The notes: a model not told the origin generated them from the letters alone. Counted from the stretch's first letter, positions 10,232-20,925 are shown. The stretch: 64,000 nucleotides of DNA from Henricia sp. BOLD:AAB3569 (GCA_037783545.1 JBBELK010000109.1:124001-188000); one strand, 5' to 3'. Translations and numbers: made by a program.

Positions 10232-10552
10232 ACTGTTTCGTTTTGAAATTTAGGTTTGTAGTTACGGCACAAAGCTAGGCATCAGGATGCGCATGTACGT
10301 CCCTGCATGTGTGATTCATCCCCTTCTTTACAAAATGTACGTGCCCTCCTCGCTGTAGCCGACAACGGAAATGAAATCAGCGTGGCAATGTTTCCTTTAC
10401 TGCATGTTTCTTTTTCGTGACGACGGTCTGAGATGAAAATGTTCTTCGCGATGTTGTTAGGTTCACTAATTGCTGATTTCAAGAATGTACCCTGCAAACC
10501 TTCCTAAAATTGGAAAAAAAGAGTTGATGCTCAACCGTCTTTGCAAGCGTCT

Positions 10553-10627
10553 CGCCCTATAAGGGACTTGAACCCTTGACCCTCAGATTAAAAGTCTGAT
10601 GCTCTACCGACTGAGCTTAAACCGGGC
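10553..10627 (-). tRNA. tRNA-Lys(TTT), +2-nt variant
   Basis: Same variant as the copy at 4024; sits 4,153 bp from the one at 6400. Confidence 0.7.
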
Positions 10628-10743
10628 TCTGAAAACCGCTCTTCCATGTAACAAGAAATTAGCTTACATTTTACCAGCATCGTCTGAAGATACAGACATG
10701 TTGAAAAAAATCCGGGGAGTGACGACAACGATCAGCACGTCTT

Positions 10744-10826
10744 CCTTCGATAGCTCAGTTGGTAGAGCGGTGGACTGTAGTAACATTGATATCCATAGGT
10801 CGCTGGTTCAAATCCGGCTCGAAGGA
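10744..10826 (+). tRNA. tRNA-Tyr(GTA)
   Basis: Canonical; partner Lys at 10553. Confidence 0.96.
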
Positions 10827-11147
10827 ACTGTTTCGTTTTGAAATTTAGGTTTGTAGTTACGGCACAAAGCTAGGCATCAGGATGCGCATGTACGACCCTG
10901 CATGTGTGATTCATCCCCTTCTTTACAAAATGTACGTGCCCTCCTCGCTGTAGCCGACAACGGAAATGAAATCAGCGTGGCAATGTTTCCTTTACTGCAT
11001 GTTTCTTTTTCGTGACGACGGTCTGAGATGAAAATGTTCTTCGCGATGTTGTTAGGTTCACTAATTGCTGATTTCAAGAATGTACCCTGCAAACTTTCCT
11101 AAAATTGGAAAAAAAGAGTTGATGCTCAACCGTCTTTGCAAGCGTCT

Positions 11148-11220
11148 CGCCCGATAAGGGACTTGAACCCTTGACCCTCAGATTAAAAGTCTGATGCTCT
11201 ACCGACTGAGCTAACCGGGC
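11148..11220 (-). tRNA. tRNA-Lys(TTT)
   Basis: Canonical. Confidence 0.96.
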
Positions 11221-11335
11221 TCTGAAAACCGCTCTTCCATGTAACAAGAAATTAGCTTACATTTTACCAGCATCGTCTGACGATACAGACATGTTGAAAA
11301 AATCCGGGGAGTGACGACAACGATCAGCACGTCTT

Positions 11336-11418
11336 CCTTCGATAGCTCAGTTGGTAGAGCGGTGGACTGTAGTAACATTGATATCCATAGGTCGCTGGTT
11401 CAAATCCGGCTCGAAGGA
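11336..11418 (+). tRNA. tRNA-Tyr(GTA)
   Basis: Canonical; partner Lys at 11148. Confidence 0.96.
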
Positions 11419-11739
11419 ACTGTTTCGTTTTGAAATTTAGGTTTGCAGTTACGGCACAAAGCTAGGCATCAGGATGCGCATGTACGTCCCTGCATGTGTG
11501 ATTCATCCCCTTCTTTACAAAATGTACGTGCCCTCCTCGCTGTAGCCGACAACGGAAATGAAATCAGCGTGGCAATGTTTCCTTTACTGCATGTTTCTTT
11601 TTCGTGACGACGGTCTGAGATGAAAATGTTCTTCGCGATGTTGTTAGGTTCACTAATTGCTGATTTCAAGAATGTACCCTGCAAACCTTCCTAAAATTGG
11701 AAAAAAAGAGTTGATGCTCAACCGTCTTTGCAAGCGTCT

Positions 11740-11812
11740 CGCCCGATAAGGGACTTGAACCCTTGACCCTCAGATTAAAAGTCTGATGCTCTACCGACTG
11801 AGCTAACCGGGC
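11740..11812 (-). tRNA. tRNA-Lys(TTT)
   Basis: Canonical. Confidence 0.96.
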
Positions 11813-11929
11813 TCTGAAAACCGCTCTTCCATGTAACAAACAAATTAGCTTACATTTTACCAGCATCGTCTGACGATACAGACATGTTGAAAAAAATCCG
11901 GGGAGTGACGACAACGATCAGCACGTCTT

Positions 11930-12012
11930 CCTTCGATAGCTCAGTTGGTAGAGCGGTGGACTGTAGTAACATTGATATCCATAGGTCGCTGGTTCAAATC
12001 CGGCTCGAAGGA
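11930..12012 (+). tRNA. tRNA-Tyr(GTA)
   Basis: Canonical; partner Lys at 11740. Confidence 0.96.
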
Positions 12013-12333
12013 ACTGTTTCGTTTTGAAATTTAGGTTTGCAGTTACGGCACAAAGCTAGGCATCAGGATGCGCATGTACGTCCCTGCATGTGTGATTCAT
12101 CCCCTTCTTTACAAAATGTACGTGCCCTCCTCGCTGTAGCCGACAACGGAAATGAAATCAGCGTGGCAATGTTTCCTTTACTGCATGTTTCTTTTTCGTG
12201 ACGACGGTCTGAGATGAAAATGTTCTTCGCGATGTTGTTAGGTTCACTAATTGCTGATTTCAAGAATGTACCCTGCAAACCTTCCTAAAATTGGAAAAAA
12301 AGAGTTGATGCTCAACCGTCTTTGCAAGCGTCT

Positions 12334-12406
12334 CGCCCGATAAGGGACTTGAACCCTTGACCCTCAGATTAAAAGTCTGATGCTCTACCGACTGAGCTAA
12401 CCGGGC
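12334..12406 (-). tRNA. tRNA-Lys(TTT)
   Basis: Canonical; its divergent Tyr partner is split by the gypsy element. Confidence 0.96.
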
Positions 12407-12522
12407 TCTGAAAACCGCTCTTCCATGTAACAAGAAATTAGCTTACATTTTACCAGCATCGTCTGACGATACAGACATGTTGAAAAAAATCCGGGGAGTG
12501 ACGACAACGATCAGCACGTCTT

Positions 12523-12556
12523 CCTTCGATAGCTCAGTTGGTAGAGCGGTGGACTG
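12523..12556 (+). pseudogene. tRNA-Tyr, 5' part, interrupted by LTR element
   Basis: First 34 nt of a Tyr gene, ending at anticodon base G34. The last five bases, GACTG, are the target duplication. The rest of the gene resumes after the element, so this copy cannot give a tRNA. Confidence 0.95.
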
Positions 12557-12661
12557 TGTCATGTATTGAGCACCGTAGTTACAGTTGACTTACGACCTGT
12601 GTGTCTGAATAAACGACACTGTTGATTCCCGTACACTCGTCTCCGTAGTCAGTACTTAACA
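12557..12661 (+). repeat. 5' LTR
   Basis: 105 bp, starting TGTCATG and ending TTAACA, with AATAAA at 12608-12613. Identical to the 3' copy. Very short for a gypsy LTR. Confidence 0.95.
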
Positions 12662-12678
12662 TGGTGTCAGAATCAAGG
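12662..12678 (+). other. Primer binding site (tRNA-Leu-like)
   Basis: Begins TGGTGTCAGAA directly after the LTR. This complements the CCA-bearing 3' end of animal tRNA-Leu over its first part. The later bases match less well. Confidence 0.65.
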
Positions 12679-13066
12679 AGCCCTTAAAATAATCTCAAAG
12701 GGTAAACGGACCAGACAAACTCGCCAAAGGAATGAAGATAAGTTCCTGATGTCGCTAGTATAAAGGACATTGCGTGAGTAGCCAGAAATAACTGTAAATT
12801 TTCGTGCAGAAAATTGAGCCTTTTCCACACGTGCTAGACAACACGGTGCGATAGACTGGCACAAGTTCGTGACCAGAACGTGGACAATAACTCGCAGTAA
12901 ATCATCAATATAGTGCAACGGACAACCGTACGACTAGTTTGGAATAACTGTAGGGTTAAATAACCCATAACTGAACCTTAGTCACCGAACTTGAATCGAA
13001 TTTCGGCTCATATACTCACATCCTTGGCGAAAGTAAAATCTACGGAGGCCTGTAAAAGACATCAAA

Positions 13067-16000
13067 ATGTCAAAGACAGACAAACCTAGCATGAACTGGC
13101 TTGCCAGTGATCTACATAAAGAGTGGAAGCGTTTCAAGCAACACAGTGAATTCACATTCAAAGGCCCTCTTTCTTCAAAATCAGAAGTAGAAAAAGTTAA
13201 CTACCTGATGACATACATTGGAGACAAGGGGAGAGAGATCTATGCGACTTTCACATGGGCACCTGCACTAGACGGCGCCCCAGCCGAGAATGACACTCTG
13301 GTGGGAGTGTGTGCTAAATATGAAAACTACGTGGCACCAAAGAAAAACCAGATCAGAGCAACAGTAAACTTCCATCGCAGAAAACAACAAGATGGAGAAA
13401 AGTTTGATGCGTTTGTTACTGATCTGAAAATTCTAGTCAAGGACTGCGGCTACACAGAAGAGGACCGCATGATCCGTGATGCCATCGTATGTCATGCCTG
13501 GCATTCCAAAGTCCGAGAAAAGTGTCTAGACAAGGGTGATGACCTGACCTTGGACATAGCGATAAGCATCGGGCAAAATCATGAGACGTCGCAAGAGAGC
13601 CTGAAAATAATCAGCAAGGAAGAGGACTCGAAAGTCCATTTCATCAAGAAACGTTACTCCTCCAAACCAGATGAACGCAAAGGAGGACATTCAAAACAGG
13701 CTCAACCCAGACGTTCTCCAGCTGCCAAGGCTCCACAAAAGTACACCAAAAACAACCAGGGTGCCCAGTCAAGTGATCAACTATGCCACAAGTGTGGATA
13801 TGGCTCAGCACATAGTAAGTGCCCAGCTAAAGACCAACGATGCAGCAAATGTCACAAATTGCATCACTTTGCAGCAGTATGCCGCCAACGCCAGGCAACA
13901 CATCTCGTTGAAGAGACTGAGATCCACACATCCGATGACGACCCTACATCGGACAACGATTATGCTCATCTGATCAGCTCAGTTGGAGATCCGAATGCCA
14001 ATGAGTGGTACGAGAATGTCAAAGTAACTGGCAAACCTGTACGCATGCAAATAGACACTGGCGCAGCCCAGAGTATCATGCCATACAACGTCTTCATCGC
14101 TCTTGGCTCTGAGCATAAGTTGAAGCCAACGAAGCAGAAATTCGAGACCTACTCCAGTTACCCCCTTGATATAAAAGGATGCGTGACGATGACAACACAG
14201 TACAAGAACAAGTCAGTCGATGTTCTGTACTACATTGTCAATTCCAACAAGAAACCGCCACTCTTGTCTGGAACAGCTAGCCAACAGCTTCAACTGATTC
14301 ACAGAATCTTCAGCATAGACAAATATCCAGAGCTGAAGAAAACAACTGGCACACTCCCAGGCACGTACTCACTGAAAATCGATCCGACAGTCACACCGGT
14401 AGTACACGGCCCAAGGAGACAACCACAGGCGCTGAGAGAGAAAATTATCAGCAGGCTTGCAGAAATGGAGCGAGATGGCCACATCACCAGAATCACAGAG
14501 CCCACAGACTGGGTCAGCTCAATGGTGACGGTGGTCAAGAATGGTAAAATCAGAATATGCTCAGACCCGAAGGATCTGAACAAAGCCATTCGAAGGGAGT
14601 ACTACCCCATCCCGACAGTAGAAGAAATAGTAGCGGCGGTTCCAAACACCAAAGTATTCTCCGTCATTGATGCCAAATCGGGATTTCTTCAAATCAAACT
14701 TGACTACGAGTCCAGCCTGTTAACAACATTCAACACGCCAGTTGGACGCTACAGATGGCTGAGACTCCCATTCGGCATCAAAAGCGCGCCAGAGATGTTC
14801 CAACGCATAATGGACACCATGCTCGAAGGCATAGAAGGCACTCGTGCAGTGATGGACGACATACTAGTTGCTGGCAGAGACGAAGCACACCATGACAAGA
14901 TCATGAAGGAAGTCGTCAAGCGAGCAACAGAGTGGAACCTCAAGCTAAACTTCGACAAGTGTCAAGTCAAACAGCGGAAAGTGAAGTACGTTGGACACTT
15001 GCTAACACAGAATGGTCTTGAGCCCGACCCTGATAAAGTGAGAGCACTCAGAGAACTACCAACCCCTAAATCAAAAGAAGACATCCGAAGGTTTCTTGGA
15101 ATGGTACAGTACCTGGCTAAGTTCATGCCGAACCTGAGCGCTATCGACGCTCCACTACGAGAGGTCACAAGCAAGGATATAGAATTCCACTGGGACAAGC
15201 CGCAACAGCAGAGTTTTAACAAGCTCATTGACATGTGTAGCAGCACACCTGTACTCGCCTACTACGATGTACGCAAGCACGTCACAATTCAGTGTGACGC
15301 CAGCAGCTTTGCTCTTGGAGGCGTTCTCCTTCAAGATGGTAGACCCATAGCGTACACCTCCAGAGCCCTGACGAAAACAGAACAGCGGTACGCCCAGATA
15401 GAAAAGGAGATGTTGGCCATAGTACATTGCTGTAAGAAGTTTCACCACTACATCTTTGGCAAAGAAGTAACAGTGGAAAGTGATCACAAGCCACTCCAAG
15501 CCATCTACAGCAAACCACTCCTTGCAGCACCGATGAGACTGCAAGCGATGCTACTCCGACTCCAACCCTACGACTTGAACGTGACGTACAAGCCAGGGCG
15601 AGAGATACCGATAGGAGATGCACTCAGCCGTGCAAATCTACGAGAATCTGAGCCAGACATGAAGCCAGTGGTAATAAACATGACTGACTTCATTGCCGTG
15701 ATGCCAGTACGATATACACAGTTCCAGAAATGCACAGCGGATGAGCTCAACGAGCTGCATTCCATGATCCTCAAGGGATGGCCTGATACGAAGGAGGAAA
15801 CTCCTCACTCCATCCGACAATTCTGGACCTCAAGGGACGAACTGTCAGTTGCAGACGGTATTGTCTACAAGGGCATGCGAATTGTTGTACCACCAAGCAT
15901 GAGAGCGGACATGCTGTCACAAATCCACGCATCGCACCTTGGCATCGTCAAATGCAAGCAACGAGCTCGTGAAGCCCTCTACTGGCCAGGCATGAGTGAA

Positions 16001-17053
16001 CAGATTACAAACCTTGTTCAAGACTGTCATCTGTGCAACTCCAACCAGAACCGTCAACATTCAGAACCGCTAAAGCCCACCAAGCTTCCAGACCTACCAT
16101 GGAGTGAACTAGCCTGCGACATATTCGATTTCGAGCGACAACAGTACATCGTCACAGTTGACTACTTCTCGAAATTCATAGAGGTGAACAAATTGCCGGA
16201 CATGAGCAGCACATCAGTCATAGATGCACTGAAGGCACAGTTCAGTCGTCATGGTATCCCAGAAAAGCTGAGAACCGACAACGGCCCACAATATTCCTCA
16301 TCTGAGTTCAACAACTTCAGCAAGGACTATGAGATACAACACATCACTTCCTCACCTTATCATCCACAGTCGAACGGCGAGGCAGAACGAGCCGTCCAAA
16401 CGGTCAAACGCCTATGGAAGAAGTGCCCAGACAGACACTTGGCTCTTCTGGACTATCGCACAACACCTTTAGCCAGCTGCAACCTATCTCCAGCCCAACT
16501 ACTAATGGGACGCCGACCCCGGAATAAGCTACCAACAGCGAAGTCGCTACTGCAACCGAAGCTATACAGCACCCCAGAAGTGAAACGGCATCTCAACAAC
16601 GACAAAACTAAACAGCAGTTCTACTATGACAAGAAAGCCGGTCAAAACCTTCCTCCACTCATCTCTGGAGATCCAGTCCGAATGGCCCCACTTCCAGGTT
16701 CAAACCGTTGGCTCCCAGCTACAGTTGTTGATCATCACTCAACACCACGTTCCTATGTGGTCGAACACAATGGCCGCAAATACAGGAGAAACAGACGGCA
16801 TCTTCGTCTTGCCACTCACGAAGCCAACAAGCCTCTTCATCGCAATACAGCAGATTCCGACCGTGCAACCTTGCCGGTCACAACGCCAGTTGCCACTCCA
16901 GCAGCCAAACCCATGGAAGAACACCGCACCTCAACTCCCAAGCCAATGCCTAAACCCCCTGAGCCCACTACGGAAACCAGCATTGCAACCCCGCCGACCT
17001 ATGTGACGAGAAGCGGACGAGTCAGCAGACCCCCAACACGCCTGGACTTGTGA
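13067..17053 (+). CDS. Gag-Pol polyprotein of gypsy element
   Basis: 1,328 residues in a single frame; the ATG follows a 405-bp leader after the 5' LTR. Gag covers about residues 1-295 and ends in two zinc knuckles (about 240-275, CHKCG and CSKCH types). An aspartic protease has DTG near residue 330. The reverse transcriptase carries VMDDILV near 596, the RNase H has CDAS near 743, and the integrase has an H-H-C-C region near 980-1020 and catalytic D-D-E near 1032, 1071 and 1105 (TDNGPQY, GEAERA). The C-terminal tail is Pro/Thr-rich and basic. Gag and pol share one frame with no visible recoding site. No envelope gene is present. Confidence 0.95.
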   Translation: MSKTDKPSMNWLASDLHKEWKRFKQHSEFTFKGPLSSKSEVEKVNYLMTYIGDKGREIYATFTWAPALDGAPAENDTLVGVCAKYENYVAPKKNQIRATVNFHRRKQQDGEKFDAFVTDLKILVKDCGYTEEDRMIRDAIVCHAWHSKVREKCLDKGDDLTLDIAISIGQNHETSQESLKIISKEEDSKVHFIKKRYSSKPDERKGGHSKQAQPRRSPAAKAPQKYTKNNQGAQSSDQLCHKCGYGSAHSKCPAKDQRCSKCHKLHHFAAVCRQRQATHLVEETEIHTSDDDPTSDNDYAHLISSVGDPNANEWYENVKVTGKPVRMQIDTGAAQSIMPYNVFIALGSEHKLKPTKQKFETYSSYPLDIKGCVTMTTQYKNKSVDVLYYIVNSNKKPPLLSGTASQQLQLIHRIFSIDKYPELKKTTGTLPGTYSLKIDPTVTPVVHGPRRQPQALREKIISRLAEMERDGHITRITEPTDWVSSMVTVVKNGKIRICSDPKDLNKAIRREYYPIPTVEEIVAAVPNTKVFSVIDAKSGFLQIKLDYESSLLTTFNTPVGRYRWLRLPFGIKSAPEMFQRIMDTMLEGIEGTRAVMDDILVAGRDEAHHDKIMKEVVKRATEWNLKLNFDKCQVKQRKVKYVGHLLTQNGLEPDPDKVRALRELPTPKSKEDIRRFLGMVQYLAKFMPNLSAIDAPLREVTSKDIEFHWDKPQQQSFNKLIDMCSSTPVLAYYDVRKHVTIQCDASSFALGGVLLQDGRPIAYTSRALTKTEQRYAQIEKEMLAIVHCCKKFHHYIFGKEVTVESDHKPLQAIYSKPLLAAPMRLQAMLLRLQPYDLNVTYKPGREIPIGDALSRANLRESEPDMKPVVINMTDFIAVMPVRYTQFQKCTADELNELHSMILKGWPDTKEETPHSIRQFWTSRDELSVADGIVYKGMRIVVPPSMRADMLSQIHASHLGIVKCKQRAREALYWPGMSEQITNLVQDCHLCNSNQNRQHSEPLKPTKLPDLPWSELACDIFDFERQQYIVTVDYFSKFIEVNKLPDMSSTSVIDALKAQFSRHGIPEKLRTDNGPQYSSSEFNNFSKDYEIQHITSSPYHPQSNGEAERAVQTVKRLWKKCPDRHLALLDYRTTPLASCNLSPAQLLMGRRPRNKLPTAKSLLQPKLYSTPEVKRHLNNDKTKQQFYYDKKAGQNLPPLISGDPVRMAPLPGSNRWLPATVVDHHSTPRSYVVEHNGRKYRRNRRHLRLATHEANKPLHRNTADSDRATLPVTTPVATPAAKPMEEHRTSTPKPMPKPPEPTTETSIATPPTYVTRSGRVSRPPTRLDL

Positions 17054-17464
17054 AGGATCTTCTTCAAAAGTTCTTCTTCAAAGTTCTTCTTCAGATTACT
17101 ATTCGGTTCAGTGATTACATAAAATATGAATCACTATCAAATTTTGTTGGTTAAAAAAAAATGTGATCAGTTTTCACATTCAAGTTTTTGTTTTTTTTCT
17201 GTTCTGCCAAAAGCGAATGGCAAAACCGAACCGATTTTCTTTTTACTGTTTCTTTTTTAGTTTAGTTTAAAAAAAAGAAAGGACACCTTGAAATTTTTTA
17301 CATTGTTCACAAAAGGAGGAAAATACTTCAGTGGATTGAACATCTCAATTGGATTCCAGCTGTAAGAACCATCAGCGTTGAGTTCTTCATGAACAGTCAA
17401 AATTTGTGTTAATCACACTTGGACTCTAATCAATGTTTCAGAGACTTTAAATACTTGTTTGTTT
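17054..17464 (+). other. 3' untranslated region of gypsy element
   Basis: AT-rich, with tandem CTTCTTCAAAGTT-type words just after the stop and several T and A runs. No second frame or envelope was found. Confidence 0.7.
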
Positions 17465-17481
17465 AAAGAAAGAAAAGGAGA
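17465..17481 (+). other. Polypurine tract
   Basis: A purine run (AAAGAAAGAAAAGGAGA) immediately before the 3' LTR, the usual plus-strand primer. Confidence 0.8.
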
Positions 17482-17586
17482 TGTCATGTATTGAGCACCG
17501 TAGTTACAGTTGACTTACGACCTGTGTGTCTGAATAAACGACACTGTTGATTCCCGTACACTCGTCTCCGTAGTCAGTACTTAACA
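17482..17586 (+). repeat. 3' LTR
   Basis: 105 bp, identical to the 5' LTR, followed by the second GACTG at 17587-17591. Confidence 0.95.
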
Positions 17587-17640
17587 GACTGTAGTAACAT
17601 TGATATCCATAGGTCGCTGGTTCAAATCCGGCTCGAAGGA
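17587..17640 (+). pseudogene. tRNA-Tyr, 3' part, after LTR element
   Basis: Starts with the duplicated GACTG, then the remaining 49 nt of the Tyr gene including intron, T arm and B box. An internal B box survives, but the A box is 5 kb away. Confidence 0.95.
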
Positions 17641-17961
17641 ACTGTTTCGTTTTGCAATTTAGGTTTGTAGTTAAGGCACAAAGCTAGGCATCAGGATGCG
17701 CATGTACGTCCCTGCATGTGTGATTCATCCCCTTCTTTACAAAATGTACGTGCCCTCCTCGCTGTAGCCGACAACGGAAATGAAATCAGCTTGGCAATGT
17801 TTCCTTTACTGCATGTTTCTTTTTCGTGACGACGGTCTGAGATGAAAATGTTCTTCGCGATGTTGTTAGGTTCACTAATTGCTGATTTCAAGAATGTACC
17901 CTGCAAACCTTCCTAAAATTGGAAAAAAAAAGTTGATGCTCAACCGTCTTTGCAAGCGTCT

Positions 17962-18034
17962 CGCCCGATAAGGGACTTGAACCCTTGACCCTCAGATTAA
18001 AAGTCTGATGCTCTACCGACTGAGCTAACCGGGC
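17962..18034 (-). tRNA. tRNA-Lys(TTT)
   Basis: Canonical. Confidence 0.96.
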
Positions 18035-18150
18035 TCTGAAAACCGCTCTTCCATGTAACAAGAAATTAGCTTACATTTTACCAGCATCGTCTGACGATAC
18101 AGACATGTTGAAAAAAATCCGGGGAGTGACGACAACGATCAGCACGTCTT

Positions 18151-18233
18151 CCTTCGATAGCTCAGTTGGTAGAGCGGTGGACTGTAGTAACATTGATATC
18201 CATAGGTCGCTGGTTCAAATCCGGCTCGAAGGA
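18151..18233 (+). tRNA. tRNA-Tyr(GTA)
   Basis: Canonical; partner Lys at 17962. Confidence 0.96.
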
Positions 18234-18544
18234 ACTGTTTCGTTTTGCAATTTAGGTTTGTAGTTAAGGCACAAAGCTAGGCATCAGGATGCGCATGTAC
18301 GTCCCTGCATGTTTGATTCATCCCCTTCTATACAAAATGTACGTGCCCTCCTCGCTGTAGCCGACAACGGAAATGAAATCAGCGTGGCAATGTTTCCTTT
18401 ACTGCATGTTTCTTTTTCGTGACGACGGTCTGAGATGAAAATGTTCTTCGCGATGTTGTTAGGTTCACTAATTGCTGATTTCAAGAATGTACCCTGCAAA
18501 CCTTCCTAAAATTGGAAAAAAAGAGTTGATGCTCAACCGTCTTT

Positions 18545-18617
18545 GCAAGCGTCTTGCCCGATAAGGGACTTGAACCCTTGACCCTCAGATTAAAAGTCTG
18601 ATGCTCTACCGACTGAG
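18545..18617 (-). tRNA. tRNA-Lys(TTT)
   Basis: Discriminator G73 is A in this copy. Confidence 0.93.
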
Positions 18618-18740
18618 CTAACCGGGCTCTGAAAACCGCTCTTCCATACAAGAAATTAGCTTACATTTTACCAGCATCGTCTGACGATACAGACATGTTG
18701 AAAAAAATCCGGGGAGTGACGACAACGATCAGCACGTCTT

Positions 18741-18823
18741 CCTTCGATAGCTCAGTTGGTAGAGCGGTGGACTGTAGTAACATTGATATCCATAGGTCGC
18801 TGGTTCAAATCCGGCTCGAAGGA
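18741..18823 (+). tRNA. tRNA-Tyr(GTA)
   Basis: Canonical; partner Lys at 18545. Confidence 0.96.
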
Positions 18824-19144
18824 AATGTTTCGTTTTGCAATTTAGGTTTGTAGTTACGGCACAAAGCTAGGCATCAGGATGCGCATGTACGTCCCTGCAT
18901 GTTTGATTCATCCCCTTCTATACAAAATGTACGTGCCCTCCTCGCTGTAGCCGACAACGGAAATGAAATCAGCGTGGCAATGTTTCCTTTACTGCATGTT
19001 TCTTTTTCGTGACGACGGTCTGAGATGAAAATGTTCTTCGCGATGTTGTTAGGTTCACTAATTGCTGATTTCAAGAATGTACCCTGCAAACCTTCCTAAA
19101 ATTGGAAAAAAAGAGTTGATGCTCAACCGTCTTTGCAAGCGTCT

Positions 19145-19217
19145 CGCCCGATAAGGGACTTGAACCCTTGACCCTCAGATTAAAAGTCTGATGCTCTACC
19201 GACTGAGCTAACCGGGC
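19145..19217 (-). tRNA. tRNA-Lys(TTT)
   Basis: Canonical. Confidence 0.96.
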
Positions 19218-19334
19218 TCTGAAAACCGCTCTTCCATGTAACAAACAAATTAGCTTACATTTTACCAGCATCGTCTGACGATACAGACATGTTGAAAAAA
19301 ATCCGGGGAGTGACGACAACGATCAGCACGTCTT

Positions 19335-19417
19335 CCTTCGATAGCTCAGTTGGTAGAGCGGTGGACTGTAGTAACATTGATATCCATAGGTCGCTGGTTC
19401 AAATCCGGCTCGAAGGA
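19335..19417 (+). tRNA. tRNA-Tyr(GTA)
   Basis: Canonical; partner Lys at 19145. Confidence 0.96.
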
Positions 19418-19738
19418 ACTGTTTCGTTTTGAAATTTAGGTTTGCAGTTACGGCACAAAGCTAGGCATCAGGATGCGCATGTACGTCCCTGCATGTGTGA
19501 TTCATCCCCTTCTTTACAAAATGTACGTGCCCTCCTCGCTGTAGCCGACAACGGAAATGAAATCAGCGTGGCAATGTTTCCTTTACTGCATGTTTCTTTT
19601 TCGTGACGACGGTCTGAGATGAAAATGTTCTTCGCGATGTTGTTAGGTTCACTAATTGCTGATTTCGAGAATGTACCCTGCAAACCTTCCTAAAATTGGA
19701 AAAAAAGAGTTGATGCTCAACCGTCTTTGCAAGCGTCT

Positions 19739-19811
19739 CGCCCGATAAGGGACTTGAACCCTTGACCCTCAGATTAAAAGTCTGATGCTCTACCGACTGA
19801 GCTAACCGGGC
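19739..19811 (-). tRNA. tRNA-Lys(TTT)
   Basis: Canonical. Confidence 0.96.
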
Positions 19812-19926
19812 TCTGAAAACCGCTCTTCCATGTAACAAGAAATTAGCTTACATTTTACCAGCATCGTCTGACGATACAGACATGTTGAAAAAATCCGGGG
19901 AGTGACGACAACGATCAGCACGTCTT

Positions 19927-20009
19927 CCTTCGATAGCTCAGTTGGTAGAGCGGTGGACTGTAGTAACATTGATATCCATAGGTCGCTGGTTCAAATCCGG
20001 CTCGAAGGA
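19927..20009 (+). tRNA. tRNA-Tyr(GTA)
   Basis: Canonical; partner Lys at 19739. Confidence 0.96.
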
Positions 20010-20330
20010 ACTGTTTCGTTTTGAAATTTAGGTTTGTAGTTACGGCACAAAGCTAGGCATCAGGATGCGCATGTACGTCCCTGCATGTGTGATTCATCCC
20101 CTTCTTTACAAAATGTACGTGCCCTCCTCGCTGTAGCCGACAACGGAAATGAAATCAGCGTGGCAATGTTTCCTTTACTGCATGTTTCTTTTTCGTGACG
20201 ACGGTCTGAGATGAAAATGTTCTTCGCGATGTTGTTAGGTTCACTAATTGCTGATTTCAAGAATGTACCCTGCAAACCTTCCTAAAATTGGAAAAAAAGA
20301 GTTGATGCTCAACCGTCTTTGCAAGCGTCT

Positions 20331-20405
20331 CGCCCTATAAGGGACTTGAACCCTTGACCCTCAGATTAAAAGTCTGATGCTCTACCGACTGAGCTTAAAC
20401 CGGGC
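20331..20405 (-). tRNA. tRNA-Lys(TTT), +2-nt variant
   Basis: Same variant as the copy at 4024; 13,931 bp from the one at 6400. Confidence 0.7.
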
Positions 20406-20521
20406 TCTGAAAACCGCTCTTCCATGTAACAAGAAATTAGCTTACATTTTACCAGCATCGTCTGACGATACAGACATGTTGAAAAAAATCCGGGGAGTGA
20501 CGACAACGATCAGCACGTCTT

Positions 20522-20604
20522 CCTTCGATAGCTCAGTTGGTAGAGCGGTGGACTGTAGTAACATTGATATCCATAGGTCGCTGGTTCAAATCCGGCTCGA
20601 AGGA
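20522..20604 (+). tRNA. tRNA-Tyr(GTA)
   Basis: Canonical; partner Lys at 20331. Confidence 0.96.
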
Positions 20605-20925
20605 ACTGTTTCGTTTTGCAATTAAGGTTTGTAGTTACGGCACAAAGCTAGGCATCAGGATGCGCATGTACGTCCCTGCATGTTTGATTCATCCCCTTCT
20701 ATACAAAATGTACGTGCCCTCCTCGCTGTAGCCGACAACGGAAATGAAATCAGCGTGGCAATGTTTCCTTTACTGCATGTTTCTTTTTCGTGACGACGGT
20801 CTGAGATGAAAATGTTCTTCGCGATGTTGTTAGGTTCACTAATTGCTGATTTCAAGAATGTACCCTGCAAACCTTCCTAAAATTGGAAAAAAAGAGTTGA
20901 TGCTCAACCGTCTTTGCAAGCGTCT

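Larger units (their letters stand above)
3113..12551. repeat. Tandem array, segment 1: ~593-bp Tyr/Lys units
   Basis: About 16 head-to-tail units. Each holds a minus-strand tRNA-Lys, a 116-bp divergent intergenic stretch, a plus-strand tRNA-Tyr and a ~320-bp spacer with no recognised gene. Units are nearly identical. Scattered marker variants recur at a fixed offset of 4,153 bp (seven units), so multi-unit blocks were duplicated. The first unit lacks about 22 nt of spacer. A 71-codon minus-strand open frame lies in the spacer of most units but shows no family similarity. Confidence 0.95.
12557..17586 (+). mobile_element. Ty3/gypsy LTR retrotransposon (Mag-like), looks whole
   Basis: 5,030-bp element with identical 105-bp LTRs (TG...CA), a primer binding site, a polypurine tract, one long gag-pol frame and a 5-bp GACTG target duplication. 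Identical LTRs point to a very recent insertion. Two zinc knuckles in gag and the domain order protease, reverse transcriptase, RNase H, integrase fit the metazoan Mag lineage. It landed in the anticodon arm of a tRNA-Tyr gene. No break was seen. Confidence 0.95.

Noticed and set aside
12673-12918. 81-codon minus-strand frame in the gypsy leader
   Set aside because: It is antisense to the element, without motifs or neighbours.
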